Assembly (NCBI GenBank): GCA_033439255.1
Contig: CM065888.1
Span: 1,240,001 to 1,304,000, forward strand
Length of the DNA: 64,000 nucleotides
Reading direction: 5' to 3'
From: Hericium rajendrae
Lineage: Eukaryota > Basidiomycota > Agaricomycetes > Russulales > Hericiaceae
Positions 1 to 13,331 of this stretch are shown here, in pieces (within the stretch, counting starts at the first letter, position 1; each line of letters starts with the position of its first letter). The position numbers and the translations under genes are program-made. The notes below the pieces were generated by a model. The model was not told the origin of the DNA. It ran no database searches and worked only from the letters and a program-made list of their open reading frames with translations.

Positions 1-1221
1 GCCCGGCCCATGCGCATCGAATTTTTGGCCTTCGGTCATAAATTGTCGGAACAAAGTGTTTATATCGCCGCCCGGATTTTCCCCTTTGAGGCGGTTAACC
101 TCGATGATTACTTGCTCGAAAAGGGCGACGAGGAACGCTTGTGCCTTGCTCTCAGCAACCCTTTTGTCCTCTGGGACCGGACTGAAGAAGTTATACAAGC
201 ATGTGTCTGACGGAGGAAAGCCTGTGACGTTACGCGGTCAGTGGACGTCAATGAATGGTAAAAATGAAGCCTTTGGCGTACCTTCTCCCTTTGGGTCGCG
301 AAGATTCAGAGGAACAACAAATCGATGCTTGGACAACTCATCGACGCATCGGGATTTCCCCATCCCGGAAGACTGTATGATGCCCATGCAATGAGCATAG
401 CTTTCGGCCCGGAAAATCCACGAGCGTATGTGTTTCAAGAGTTCCTCGTGAGATTTGCCCTTAAATTTTCCCTCCCACGCATTCACGGTCGCTGAAAGAT
501 CGTTAAATTATGTCCGATAGGAATGGAGGGAAAAGCTTGGGACGTACTTTCCCATGACTCTTGCTTGTCAACCATAGTAGTGCCTCCCTCAGGTTGGGCC
601 TCAATCGGAGCTGCGATGAAGTTAGCAACCGACAGACGCACAAGTACTGCGAGGTATTCACCTGGCTCCCTCAGATAGGCTAGGAGAAGAAAACACCATT
701 AAATCAATGAATTATACCCTACATTTCATATGTCACGCACCTAGTTCACGAATCCTCCCAAACGACTTGTCCACATTGGCACGGAGCAATACCTCAAGGA
801 CCTCGGGGTGCTTTCTAACCACTTCTGCAAATGTACTCTGGGTCAGTTTAAGGAACTCAGGCTTCAACTTCCGCTCGTTGTATTGTGCAGAAACCACTAG
901 AAAGAAAAAGAATGCGGTCATCTGAAAAGCGTTGGGATTGCTCTTCTGGTTGTCGTTGAAATTGTCAAAGTTTGGTGCAACTGCGGCGGCGATTTCCCGG
1001 TCGACAGCTTCCCAGTCGATATCAGAGCTTCCCATGAATACGTTGGAGGCGCGATCGTCAACCTCCATGAGATCTGTAGACGAGCTTGGAGTCGGAGCAG
1101 CAGGCGGCGGCAGAGGCGGAGATGGAGGCGGAGGCTGTCGCGGGGAAAGTGGTGACGGCTTGGGCCGATTGAACGTCTGTTGATCAGCGGATGGAGATGG
1201 AAGAGGGCGTTTGATAGACAT
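1..1221 (-). CDS. P-loop NTPase-like protein, 3' part cut by window edge
   Basis: Unnamed protein with a Walker A motif, seen as SSGMGKSR near plus position 340. It begins with ATG at 1221. Exon 1 is proline-rich (PSPPLPPPAAP) and runs to about 732. Exon 2 (about 671-544) follows an intron of roughly 60 nt, and the exon with NAWEGKFKGK and the Walker A follows a 56 nt intron. The next intron is 60 nt with a CTGAC branch-like site, and the following exon (GFPPSD... to GENPGGDINTLF) runs off the window. The splice pattern and sequence match the gene at 5017-7332, so the two are paralogues. In Agaricomycetes such GMGKSR proteins are usually annotated as hypothetical and some are likened to Crinkler-type NTPases; that link is my inference. 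Nuclease or other C-terminal domains cannot be seen here. Confidence 0.75.
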
Positions 1222-1899
1222 TGCGACTGGCTTGCCTCACCCTGGCACTTGCGTGGGTCTTATAGCAAACGCCAATGCGCGTGGCCGTCAACACGGTTAA
1301 GCGCTAAGCCTGCCCATCGGATGAACTAGCGCCGCCTATTGTTCTTATTCTGATCGATCGATCAACGGGTCGCAACCATTGTCCTTCATCTATGCATCCA
1401 TCTACATCAATCGGATCCATTGTTCTCTGCTGGCTTGTGCGTGTTGTATTTTCACGCCTGCGCTATGAACATCGTTCGGGAAGAACATTCATCATGCGGG
1501 ACCCCATATGCCAGAGCCATTGTCGATACCATTACTCATCGTCTTCCTCGAAGAATCTAACGCGTGGACTCTGTGAAGAGCAAAATACAAGCCCGTACAA
1601 GCAACACATCGATCGCATGCTATGCGTCCTCCGAACCATCTCTTCTAGGCTGTTCAACACGTTGTGTCTGCCTGGAACAAACCCAACCAGTCAAGGCGCC
1701 TGTTTATATAATTCATGCGCTGCAATGTCCGCCGAGTTCTGTCCACGCGTCCATATCCGTCTAATCCGTCTATTGTATTCTAACTGAAGGCCCTGAATGA
1801 ACAATAGTGTTTTGACCTTAATTTGAAAAGCGAACACTTTTTCGATGCTTCCAACGTGTTCAGAGCCCATTGTCTCTGGACTTGGCCTTCTGCGGCTTC
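1222..1899. other. no gene recognised
   Basis: Upstream region of the minus-strand NTPase gene. Only short overlapping frames without family likeness are present. Confidence 0.5.
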
Positions 1900-2648
1900 C
1901 CGGGGATCAGGATACAATTAGAAGGGCGAGGCTATCAGAATCCTCGCGCACCGGAATCACAACGAGGAGAGGATAATCACCTTTCTTGGATTCGTGACGG
2001 TAACAGGTTGACTACCTCTTTGATGGAGCGCATGAGCTTGAGTCCAACTTGCCCACGAGTCCTTCTTGCCTAAGCGTACGCCGTGCCTGTCCTGCCAATC
2101 CCTACATTCAGCATATCTGATGAGAAGGTGAAACAAAGGACCAGGATGCTCATTTCTCACCTAGACCTGTAGCACACGTGTACGAGCCGATGCACGGCCG
2201 CGTTGATTATCCCAGCTCTTTGTAACCGTGAAAGAACATGAAAGAGTAGAAGTTGTTTACCACAGCGGAGCAAGAAGCTTGTAAGCAAGTGGTGTGTCTG
2301 GAATCAGAGGACATGCTGGCTTCGACGTGCCCGACGGTGGTCGCCGTAACACCGTGTTCGGTCAAATCTTTGCGCTTCATATACGAGACGACCTACAACA
2401 GATTTAGTGCTGACATACTGTACACCCGTCAACATGCCACTTTTGAGGCCCATACCGTGTATTTTGAACAATTCACCATACATCTGACATTCATAACTCC
2501 TCCATGGCACAAGCTGAAGTTCGCCGGGTGATAGTATTAAGGCAGGCACATTTGCGTAAAGATACGAGCACGTCCTGACAGCTGGATCGGCCGTTGGTTG
2601 CAAGGTCGGCGGGCAGTCAGTCCTATCCGAATCCATAGAGGAGATTGT
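1900..2648 (-). pseudogene. decayed member (G) of the small FPIT family
   Basis: Remnant of the small protein family found intact at 9281-9989, 24990-25715, 25895-26592 and 26982-27710. The first exon is readable from about 2646: the normal start ATG is ATC here, followed by SSMDSDRT (compare SSMDPDRT in the 24990 copy), then PTADPAV and LYANVPAL (compare IYADVPAL). The second exon is almost gone; a weak stretch QRGSQPVTVTNP near 2000 resembles ERCGHPVQLSTVINHP. No intact reading frame links the parts. It lies directly downstream of a decayed cellobiose dehydrogenase on the same strand. The first-exon match is good; the second-exon match is tentative. Confidence 0.55.
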
Positions 2649-2949
2649 AGCAGATTATGTCAAGAATGCAGGTGAACCATTCACGAAATGTACTTACCAG
2701 CGATACTAGCATGTCTCAAGTACTCTCTGCGTACAAATCGTAGCCTCGAAAGGCGAATGACGCACTCATCATACTCGTGATTCGCGAGTCTTCGGCCTTG
2801 ATGCGTACCAGAGACAATGCTCAAGGAAGATCGGACCCTCGAAGCAAATCCTTGATCAAGCCTCATAGCTGTCTCGCTTTTACTACAAAGCACGCTCCGC
2901 TGCTTGTCGTACAAGTCATCAATACACACAACGCGTTAGCCTTGCGCCC

Positions 2950-4560
<1,611 letters not shown>

Positions 4561-5016
4561 AAAGAATCAATCAACGACCTCAGGACCTAAGCTATAAGTC
4601 TCCGTAATGGAGTCACTACGGAGACGGAAGGTGGAGAAGCGAAGCGAGGTACATAAGTAAAATCGTACCAGGCGAAGTCAGCCTAGTCACTTGTTGCATA
4701 CCAAAGTTCGACCTCGTGCAGAGTTGGAAGTGCATGGTATATGTACGGCCGGTACGTTCTTATGAAGACAATAGATATCCTCAGCACGGTATCAAGTTAC
4801 AAGATAAGTCGAGGAAGATTAGTCTCATACCAAGACCCTGCACGCGTGAGGAGGAAGATGTCGATGAGCACCATCATACGAGTACGGATGGCGCCGCACA
4901 GTTGGGTTAGGGTCGTATTCGTAATTCAAACGGTGCTCAGCATCTACGCTGCGCGAAGATCTGCGAGGATCCAACTTATAACAAGGGTACATCCTACCCA
5001 TCGCAAGACTCGTCCT
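4561..5016. other. no gene recognised
   Basis: Between the NTPase gene stop and the cellobiose dehydrogenase remnant. No further exon of either was recognised. Confidence 0.4.
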
Positions 5017-7332
5017 TCACTCCAGAGGTGCCCACTCCTGGAAGAAACGCGGGTCTGTAGCCGCGCCGGGATTCGTCGACATCCTGAGCTGCTGCGACGC
5101 CTCATCTCCCTCGAAATATATATCTCGCCCGCCCTGGGACGCCTTCAGCAAGGATCCCCAAGCATCTAGGCTCTCCCCGTCCGCGCGGATGGGGGCGTAG
5201 AACTTGGTGTCGAGCCCAGAGCACCATATGTCATACGACGTGAACTTTCCTGTCTCGCCAGGGACACGCTCGATGGTCTGAAGCGACGGTGTTTTGCCCG
5301 CCAAGGCGAGCACGATGCGAATGATGGGGACTGTGGTATCCGGGTCGTCGAAGATACCCAGGGTGAATGGGTCCATCAACGGATACAGCTCGGACTTGAT
5401 GGTCGAGCCATAGCAGGCGTCATTGGTGAATTGGAAAAGGATAACACCGAGGTTCTCCTTTCTGAGCTTTCTGCTGTGGTACGTGAACTGACAAAGAGCA
5501 TCGATGCCTTTCTCGTTGGGAGCGCACAACACCGCTGCGCCGCGGCTCATAAGTCGCCAGAGGTATTCCCGATCGAGCATATCATGCTCGATTATCTTCA
5601 CGAAATGGTTGAAATGCAGCATGGCACCTACGAACATGTCGGACAACTCGATGGTGGCATCTTCGCTGTCTTCCTTGACCACGGATGGAAGAGAGGATAA
5701 GATGTCGTGGCCGGGGCCAGAGCGAAAGAGGCATTGCAAGAATTTGGTGACAGGAACCACACGGCTACGTTGACGATCCCTGCCTCTCGCTACGGCATTA
5801 TGGACAACCTGGTCCCGCGCCAAAGTCACGAGCAGTAAAGCAATCAGTTCGCCCCGCTCCCCTTGATGCACGGCGAAGCCCGACAAAACGTCCCGAAGGG
5901 CCATGGCAGCATTGAACCCTTCGTGGTCCATTACTCGGAACGCCGCTTCCGAGACGAGAGGCTCAGAGGGATTGACCGTCGTCGTGTCCTGTAGATCACC
6001 CGAAGCCGACAAGCACACCCGCATGTGCTTCTCGACCTGCGCCCATTCCTCGTCTGAGGTGGGATATCTAGTCGTCTGGAATTCGAGAGGCAAGCGTCGA
6101 GAGAGGCATGCAAGAGCCTCCCTATCTTCAAGACGGTCACCGGCATAGATAGTGCGACACATGAGCTTCTGCATCGCAAATTCCACCGTAAATATCTGAA
6201 CCAGCGTTAGCCTTGGGTCTCGACATGTCGCAGCGTGTCTCGTGCTGAATCTGAAGCACCATGAGGTTAGAGTAAAACAAGCCAAAACGAGGGACGCACA
6301 GAGGACGACCAAGCCTTGCCATGTGCTCATCAGTCACCACTTTGTCGAGGGTCCAAATCTCATTTGCATTGATCTTGGGAGCCGACTGATCGAAGCCAAG
6401 TTCCGTAAAAGGCGGGACAAGGTACTGTCTCTGCCATGACGGGGCCGCAAAAGAGGTGATTTTTGCTGCCGTTGACAAAAATAACGAGAATATGCTTTGG
6501 CCTGGGCAAGTGCAAAGGACTTGGTGGAGCTCTGTCCCCATCGTCCATAGGTTCTCGCCATGGGGAACGGTTCGACCAACGTCCAAGGTATGAGCTTCTT
6601 CGAAAGCCAGAATAATGATCGGACGAGAGTTGAAACTTGGTTCAGCTGAAGCGACGCCAGGATCGCATGACACTTCTTGGACCGCTCTCGTTGCATTGTC
6701 CATTAGAAATGTACACCATTGAGTGAATCCTAATCCCGACACAAGAGTTTGCATGTCCAACAGCTACCTCATATTCAACAACAAGAAGGACCTAGAGATG
6801 ATAATCTCGTACCTCTTTGGCTCGTCTGACAACCTTCTCGTAGAAGTCCTTCCGATCCCGTCCTTGGTCACGAAACGTTTGGCCTCGGGTCATGAAATCT
6901 CGGAACAACGTGGCAACGTCAGAGCCTGGGTTCTCCCCTTTGAGATGGGCAACCGTGACAATAACATTCTCGAACAGGGAAACGAGGAATGTGAGAGCCC
7001 GTGCTTGTGCCGCAAGTTTGCTTTCAGGAACCGTAGTGAGAAATTGGTATAAATTTTGGTCCGATAGAGGAAAGCCTTTGAAGAGACACAATCAACGAGC
7101 GATTGATACAAGGTGAAAAGGAAATATATGGAGTACCTTCCCCCTGCGGGTTACGAAGATTCATAGGAACAACAAATTGTGTCTTAGAGAGCTCATCGAC
7201 ACACCGAGACTTCCCCATCCCGGACGACTGCACGATACTTATGCTTGACCCGAAAGTCCCCCGACGTATACGTTTCAACAAAACATCGTGAGAATTGCCT
7301 ATGAATGGTTCCTCCCATGCGTCGATGGTCAC
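5017..7332 (-). CDS. P-loop NTPase-like protein, 5' end uncertain
   Basis: Paralogue of the gene at 1-1221. The readable part begins after an acceptor (TTACAG) with TIDAWEEPF near 7331. It contains Walker A SSGMGKSR near 7215, a homologous intron of about 61 nt (near 7135-7075), an exon with GENPGSDVATLF, a 49 nt intron near 6800, and a Walker B-like IIILAFEEAH near 6605. A further intron near 6320-6272 leads into a long C-terminal exon ending WAPLE with the stop at 5017. The C-terminal 430 or so residues show no domain I recognise. No 5' exon equivalent to the proline-rich exon of the paralogue was found upstream and the frame there has no ATG, so the gene may be truncated or may start in an unrecognised exon. 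The rest is free of stops when spliced. Confidence 0.7.
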
Positions 7333-8225
7333 TGTAAGATGGTCAACGACGGACGAAATTCGATTGAAACGACAAGCTCTGTGACACACCCTTGGATGAA
7401 TCAGACCTGTCAACCTGCAGCATGGCTTGGTGATAAATGTGCAGAAACTGATGTAGATTGTTAGAAACTGAACAACCCGTTAAGTCTCAGTCGTAGACGG
7501 GGGAAAAGAACGACTATATTATGTACCTGAACAACCCGTTAAGTCTATCGGGTAAGGTACGTTAGTCTAATGATCAAAACGTAAGGTAAGGGAAAAGATA
7601 GCTCACCTTAGTCGTAGACAGGGGAAATGAACGACTGGGGGAGAGAGGCGATAATCGTACGGTATAAGTACTGGCCGAGGCTGGCGGGACAATATATCAT
7701 TATGAGGTATGAGCATGACATCATGGGCAGACAGAGCAGACAGAGAATGAGCGAAAGCAGATATGAGAGAACCAAATCGGGACAAGGAGAGATTCGCGTC
7801 GCCCGGCGCACAACGCGTACTTTACTACTACTTCCAACATACTGTATACATACGCTGCGCGAAGATCCAGCTTAAGGGTACATCATGTCCTTGGCTCATG
7901 CAAATGGTTGAGAGCGCGAGCTTATAGTCTATCAGTTCGGTAAAAAGCAGCTTACTTAAACAGATAGACTGGTGACCGAGTCTCTCGAACACAATGACGG
8001 ACAAGTCGAGTATTGTGTTGAGAAGTAACAGTGGCATCCGTTTGATGTTGAGAGAACAATCACATCGACCTTGTGTCGAAAGGACGATGGGTCAAGGCCT
8101 TCGCCTTTGCGTCCTTATCCACAGCGTACGGGCATAAATACACCTGTGCGTGTTGTTCTGATATTATATCTTTTCCCCGCGCTTGAACCTCTCCCTCCAG
8201 CGGTGCACTCTCCTGCTCGAACAAC
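7333..8225. other. no gene recognised; short direct repeats
   Basis: Missing 5' exons of the NTPase paralogue would be expected here but were not recognised. The interval holds two pairs of short direct repeats (7468-7487 with 7527-7546; 7489-7515 with 7610-7636) and the upstream region of the gene starting at 8226. Confidence 0.45.
7468..7636. repeat. two interleaved pairs of short direct repeats
   Basis: CTGAACAACCCGTTAAGTCT occurs at 7468-7487 and again at 7527-7546. AGTCGTAGAC followed by a G/A-rich run and GAACGACT occurs at 7489-7515 and at 7610-7636 with two differences. The order suggests a small tandem duplication with later divergence. Confidence 0.7.
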
Positions 8226-9255
8226 ATGACTCAACAGCCCTCCTCAGGAAGACCATCATCGAACATCTCCTATCAAAATGACCCGGCCTCTTTTTTCAAT
8301 GATCCTATGATCAAGAAGTTTCTGGGTGAGCCACGACGTGCCGGATGCCACCATCCCTTGTTCATGATCATTGTCTCCGCGGCAGACTTTGGGGAGGAGC
8401 ACAGACGCCTGGTGCGGGCTGAGCAACTCCGCATGGCTGGGTGGGAGCAGAGGCTGCAGACCGAGCCCGTCCATTCCGCGTCAGCATACCACCCACCATC
8501 CAATGTTTCCTCTCGAAAAGATCCCGCAGACAAGTCCTTGCCTGTCGTGGCGCGCAAGATCCTAGCACAGCACGCTCACGACCAGCGAGTCCCTGCAAAG
8601 TCCGACGTTCCGGCAAGGTACGTGACGGGTTCCGAGCTATGCTTCGTGCATTACGTCGGTAGTCACTCGGCGAGAGACGCGTCTGGGGCGTGGGACCTAG
8701 GCGTGATCACGAAAGAGACCAGACAGAACGAGGAGAACAAGTCGAGACGGGATGGGACGAGAAAGCGCCACAGGGAGGAGGGTGGAGAGGACAGCGCTGC
8801 TGCTGTCCTGTCTGATCCGTCAGCGTCGGGCGTTCATACTTCCCATACATATAGAATCGGAATCGCAGGACGCGGAAAGTGCCTGCCCGCTTCCTTGGAA
8901 GAAGCAGAAAACGGCGCATGAGCAGCCCTACGTACGCACTTCCAAAGGAAAGATCCAGGTCCAGTCTGAGCCTGGCGCACAGACATGGCAGCCTCAGCAG
9001 AACGATGTGAATGCTCGCTCTGATGCGGCGAGGCCCGGCTGCGAACGGGAACATACCCCGAATCAGTCGGCGGTGGTGGCTCCGCGATCGCAACCTGCTT
9101 CGACTAGAAATCAGACAACCAGAAGAGCTCCGCTGCTCGAACGGTCTGAGAACTGTGATAGCACATCCAACATAGGAACAGGAGCGTGGAGCGAGTGTTA
9201 TGATGAGGAGGCAGACGAATGCTTTGCGATGTCTGAGACAGAATACGGCTCGTAG
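8226..9255 (+). CDS. hypothetical protein, charged C-terminus
   Basis: I do not recognise this protein. It starts MTQQPSSGRP at 8226. A likely first intron begins GTGAGCC after KKFL and rejoins as DFGEEHRRLVRAEQL; a second begins GTACGTG after SDVPA and rejoins at SHSARDASGAWD. The middle is rich in R, E and K (KSRRDGTRKRHREEGGED), a nuclear-localisation-like patch. The last part (SQDAESACPLPWKKQK to ETEYGS, stop 9253-9255) is in another frame and needs a third intron near 8810-8870 whose donor is not clear, so the end of the model is tentative. It converges on the small-family gene at 9281, with 3' ends about 25 bp apart. Confidence 0.45.
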
Positions 9256-9280
9256 TAGTAACGTACGAAGGAAATGCCGC

Positions 9281-9989
9281 CTATGAACCTCGCCGAATTG
9301 TCTCTCCAACCATGTCCGGACGATGGCGTTTATAATTACGTGGGGGGTATTGGATGTACCACATCGGTGGTTCATTGGTGGCCAGAATCTCCTGCATCGT
9401 CCCTGTATATTAAAGCCCTCATCAACGAAAGAAGATCAAAGCGCGGAGGCAAACAGCCGACTTACGGATGTGCTCGTCCTTCAATGTCTCTCTAAGAGCC
9501 GTAAAGCGGTAGTTGTCGCCGAAAGACACGACATTCGTGTCCGGATGGTTGGCGACAGTCGACAGATGGACGCCGTATGCACACATGCCAGTCAAGGCGC
9601 TGTCGACCCTTGTCTTCGCATCGGTGGAGATGTACCCGTCTGCACCCATGGCCTTGATTGGCTTGGACGGATCGAATTGGCGACATATGTCTTCGATTTG
9701 CTTGGGGGTGATCGGAAAGCCAAAGAGGATTTTTGGCGCGCGTGGAAGACCGCGACCTCCGGGAAACAACGCGATGGGGAGCTCATCCATGGGAGGTACA
9801 GTGGCAAGCTCCTCTCGAGTCTACGGTGAAAGTAGTTAGCGGGTGGATAAGACTTGCAGAATACGCTCGGAATCCTACCACATGAGACCCCGGGGCGCGA
9901 GGTTGTAGAGCTGCAGGCAGACATGCGTATAGCGATGGATACGTGAACCGAACTGGACTGTTCTCGTTGTCTGAATCTATCAAGGGCAT
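9281..9989 (-). CDS. small FPIT-family protein, copy A
   Basis: Member of a lineage-specific family of roughly 195 residues and unknown role; no signal peptide or membrane span is seen. Three exons: MPLIDSDNEN to PGSHV (ATG at 9989), a phase-0 intron (GTAGGA to CACCGTAG, about 57 nt with CTAAC), TREELATVPP to EHI, then a phase-1 intron (GTAAGT to ATACAG) and a final exon beginning RTMQEILATNEPPMWYI, stop 9281-9283. Family hallmarks present are GFPIT, a D-I-C core, HLSTVANHP, FGDNY and PPMWYI. Its C-terminal tail (QYPPRNYKRH onward) differs from the STG.TW tail of copies D and F. It lies downstream of a decayed cellobiose dehydrogenase fragment on the same strand. Confidence 0.75.
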
Positions 9990-10380
9990 TGTGACGGGCT
10001 AAAAGTCAAATGTAAGACCGAGGAGACGAGGCGGTCAGAAGTGGAACATATACTTAAGGTTGACTGGGCGGAAAGAGGGTGGGGGTTTAACCCAACACGG
10101 GCATGTTGCGTTGGTTAAATAAGAGCGGGTCAATCAAGGTGTCTGTGGAAATGTCATTGTTTCATCGTGACCGTTGCTTCATGAGACATTACTCACTGAC
10201 ATCAATGCGATCTCTGCATTGTCCTATGCATCCATGATGTGAGACATCGATAACCCTGGGCTAAAGCGGGTCCTAAGATAATAAGACAATTGTCGAATCT
10301 GTGAATGTGGTAGCCTTGTGGTTGCTTGGTGTGGCCAGAAAATTAAACAAACCGCAATGCGCAGCACGGATGCGGGGGTG
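9990..10380. other. no gene recognised
   Basis: Upstream of small-family copy A. No recognisable coding sequence. Confidence 0.45.
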
Positions 10381-10399
10381 TCCGGTCTAGACGAGGCCG

Positions 10400-10955
10400 A
10401 GGAGGCAAAGCGGGCCTTCAATCGTCCTGAAATAAACGCGCGTTACAGACAATAGCGGACAATGGGTGGTGTGTATGGCTGCCGACTGCCACACCTTCGC
10501 GTGTCTATTCAGGCACTCCATATCAGAGCGGTCCAAGCATTCGAGCGACATACTCACAATGTTTGGCATTCAGTGTCTCGCTTTGACCAGACGGAACATA
10601 CCATTGCCGGTCATATTGGCCGGCGGCATACCCAATTCGAGGCTCGCTCCAGGCATTAGCACGTCTCGGCCGATGGGTGAGTGAAGGCAACGGAACACTG
10701 TTTGTTCTGTCTGGGTTCGTGAGCATCACATTCAGGTGAATGGCATAGACACTCACATAGACAAGGTATCGAAGCGCCCCGCTCGACGGCAAAGGTGATG
10801 AGCTGGCTCTGCGACGGAAGGTACGCAGTCACCTGCGCGTTACCCCGCCGCACGATTTGTGGTATACGGGCCAACCCCGCTCTGAAGCCTAGAGCAAGAG
10901 TCGTGCGGTATGAGCTACCGGTGATGACGACGCGGCCATTCGGTAATATTAAGCA
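10400..10955 (-). pseudogene. cellobiose dehydrogenase fragment, decayed
   Basis: On the minus strand from about 10950 the translation runs ILPNGRVVITGSSYRTT, then PQIVRRGNAQ and LPSQSQLITF. This aligns with [26 protein letters not shown] and [10 protein letters not shown] in the intact gene at about 19070-19230. Further weak matches follow: NVMLTNPDRTNS against [12 protein letters not shown], and NMTGNGMFRLVKAR against [13 protein letters not shown]. Frames shift and no full exon set exists, so this is a relic, more diverged than the copy at 2950-4560. The call rests on aligned motifs only. Confidence 0.6.
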
Positions 10956-11275
10956 ACACGCTGCTGCAGGTTAGGGCCGAGGGTCATGAAGTTCACTCAC
11001 TCGCCTCTACTGCTGATACTTACTGTACCCTCTGATCAACATGCAACATGGAGCGGACATCTTGGACTTGTCAACGGGTATCCCGGCAATCGAGTCCGGG
11101 GCACAGTAGATTGGATGAGCTCAACATTGAAGATGCATGGGATGAGTGAACGACCCTTGGAACGACCCTAACACTGACAGTAAATTTAATGAAGTTGCTG
11201 CGAGATTGCCACGAGATGAAGTAATAAATTTGATAGAATACTCCACATAGAAACTTAGAAACCGGATAAACTATC
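10956..11275. other. no gene recognised
   Basis: Upstream side of the cellobiose dehydrogenase relic and 5' flank of the tRNA gene. No coding likeness was found. Confidence 0.4.
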
Positions 11276-11357
11276 TCCCTGGTAGTATATCGGCTAGTAC
11301 ACCCGCTTGTCATCAGACGAATCGCGGGAGAGCGGGGTTCGACTCCCCGCCAAGGAG
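11276..11357 (+). tRNA. tRNA-Asp (GUC) with 10-nt intron, copy 1
   Basis: The cloverleaf can be folded by hand: D stem GTAT/GTAC, anticodon stem CCCGC/GCGGG, anticodon GTC in loop TTGTCA-C, and T stem CGGGG/CCCCG with loop TTCGACT. The intron TCAGACGAAT sits at the canonical 37/38 position. The mature length is 72 nt with discriminator G73, as expected for tRNA-Asp. The acceptor stem has one C-A mismatch at 4:69. A run of six T at about 11379-11384 fits an RNA polymerase III terminator. Confidence 0.93.
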
Positions 11358-11384
11358 TAGTCGATAATGACAGATTAGTTTTTT

Positions 11385-13331
11385 ATTATTCTTTGCGTCG
11401 ATTTTTGATGCCCAACATCATGCAGGACCTTTTATGACGTATGCAAGTAACTTGGCACCCAAGCAGAGCAACATTTTCGCTCAGAGCGTTCGTCCTGTAC
11501 CATTGTGCAGGTTTAGGCAGAATGGCACCCAGTGCGTCAAATCCAGCGGTACCAAGCAAAAGCTTGCGCCATAACTTTTTCATATGACTGAGCATTGAAC
11601 ATATTCGAAGACATATAGTACACCTTTGCCGGCTCCTACCAGTGCACTGCCTGGATCCAAGACTCACTGCAGATTACGACCAGTCTTCTGGCGAGCCCGG
11701 GACATGGTGGAGATCCAAGGCGTCGTGTCCTTCGATACCCGGCATCGATGACCACGCACCATTGCGCGATTATGCACTTCAGCCGAGGAATAGGACAGGA
11801 TGACGTCCGGGGATGTATTTGAGGTGAGGCAGAGCCAACAACGGCCTCATGCGGCGTACCAGGTTTGACGAGACCGTCGGGTTTTATAGGCTGCTTCTGA
11901 TTCTGGACGCAGTCGAGCTGTAGACTAAGCTGCGCGTGGAGATCGAGGATCTGGCGTAGCGTTTAGCAGAAAGCTTCAGCAGCCGGCGGCGCAATGAACA
12001 CGCTAAGTGGCGAGCCCGACCTCCGCAGCCTACAGGTGCTGGTATCACGAATGCGGGGCATATGTGCCTTTCTTGAACAAACATCGATCCCGATACAAGG
12101 AACCCTACACGTTGTGTACGCCTGACCGCACGACGCGAACCCACCAGGTGATCCAGAACGCGGACGATGAGGCGCGCGATAGATCAGCAGAGCGCACGAT
12201 GACGACGTCTGACTGAAGAAGGGTGCGGACGGACAACCTGCCCTCTGTTTCGGAGCACTGTGGGATCGGATGGGGTCCGAAGCTCGCTCTGCTCGCGTCA
12301 GCGCAGCACGCCTGCATTCGAAAGCGGAAAGGAGCTTGCGCAGGCTGACGCAGGGCTGACGAAGACCATCATTCCGCCTCAACCAGAACGTGACGTGTGC
12401 CGGCACCTTGCGAACAGGTCCTGTGATATCGGGCTGCAGAGGTCAGAGGACGGCCGCGTCCTCGTCGAGGCTGATGTCTGTGCATGCACGTTGTGGAATT
12501 GATGTCTGTCGCGGATCGAATGATAAGTAAACGCAATTGTCACGAGGAGGGCGCATTGAAATAGCGGGGTTTGAGGCGGGGGCTCCGCGATCATATGAGA
12601 GATGTCTTCAGTCAGCAGGCGCTAACCTTGGCAACGACAGTGTCATGGACGCTGAACACTCCATGAAGAGCCGCGATTGGTCGAAACCATGGCAGTGTGG
12701 TCGGAAAGCAATAGATGGCATCGAGCGTGTCGGCCGCGGTCGGCCTAGTTCCTTCACGGAGTTGTTTGAGACTTTCAGAACCAGCGACGAAGACTGCGAC
12801 GATCCGCGGCGGATGGGAAGGCGTGAATCATCGAAGCGGAGCTGGGCTACGGAAGCTAAAGGTTTCAGGAGTACAGGCCGATAAATGAATACACTTGATC
12901 TTGTCTGACTGAGCGTGACGAGCTGCGGGGCCAGGTCCAGTCCTGAATAGGTAACCGAAGAGAAACCTCAGTCAGCGGCAACATAAACACGACCCCGTGA
13001 GCACGGTTATTCGTAGGAGCCCTGCAGAGTACATCCTCCGGAAGGTCGAGAAACTCAGAAGTAGATACCGACATTACCAAGTGACCTCATGCCTAGCCAA
13101 TCAACGTCCGTGAAATACCAAGTACCGATCTAGATGTGATGTTGGCAAGGCTGCGATGGGAGCAGAATCGGAGCATGAGGACCGTCTAGGCTGGTCGTGC
13201 CATGCCCGGCCGATGCGAATACGGACACCACGCTACGCACCTGACGTCCCCCAATATAAGTCTCAGACCTGCATTAGACGGCTACCCGCTTTCCTTCCTC
13301 CCTCCAACCACGAGAAAGATAGCTCCTTACC
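11385..13331. other. no gene recognised
   Basis: About 1.9 kb with many short overlapping frames on both strands (longest 147 codons, minus, 11963-12406) but no intron pattern, family motif or consistent start that supports a gene. The last 300 bp are the catalase promoter. Confidence 0.45.

Noticed and set aside
11884-12406. Overlapping minus-strand frames rich in Arg and Ser
   Set aside because: Composition is typical of a non-coding shadow, there are two competing frames, and no homologous motif was seen.
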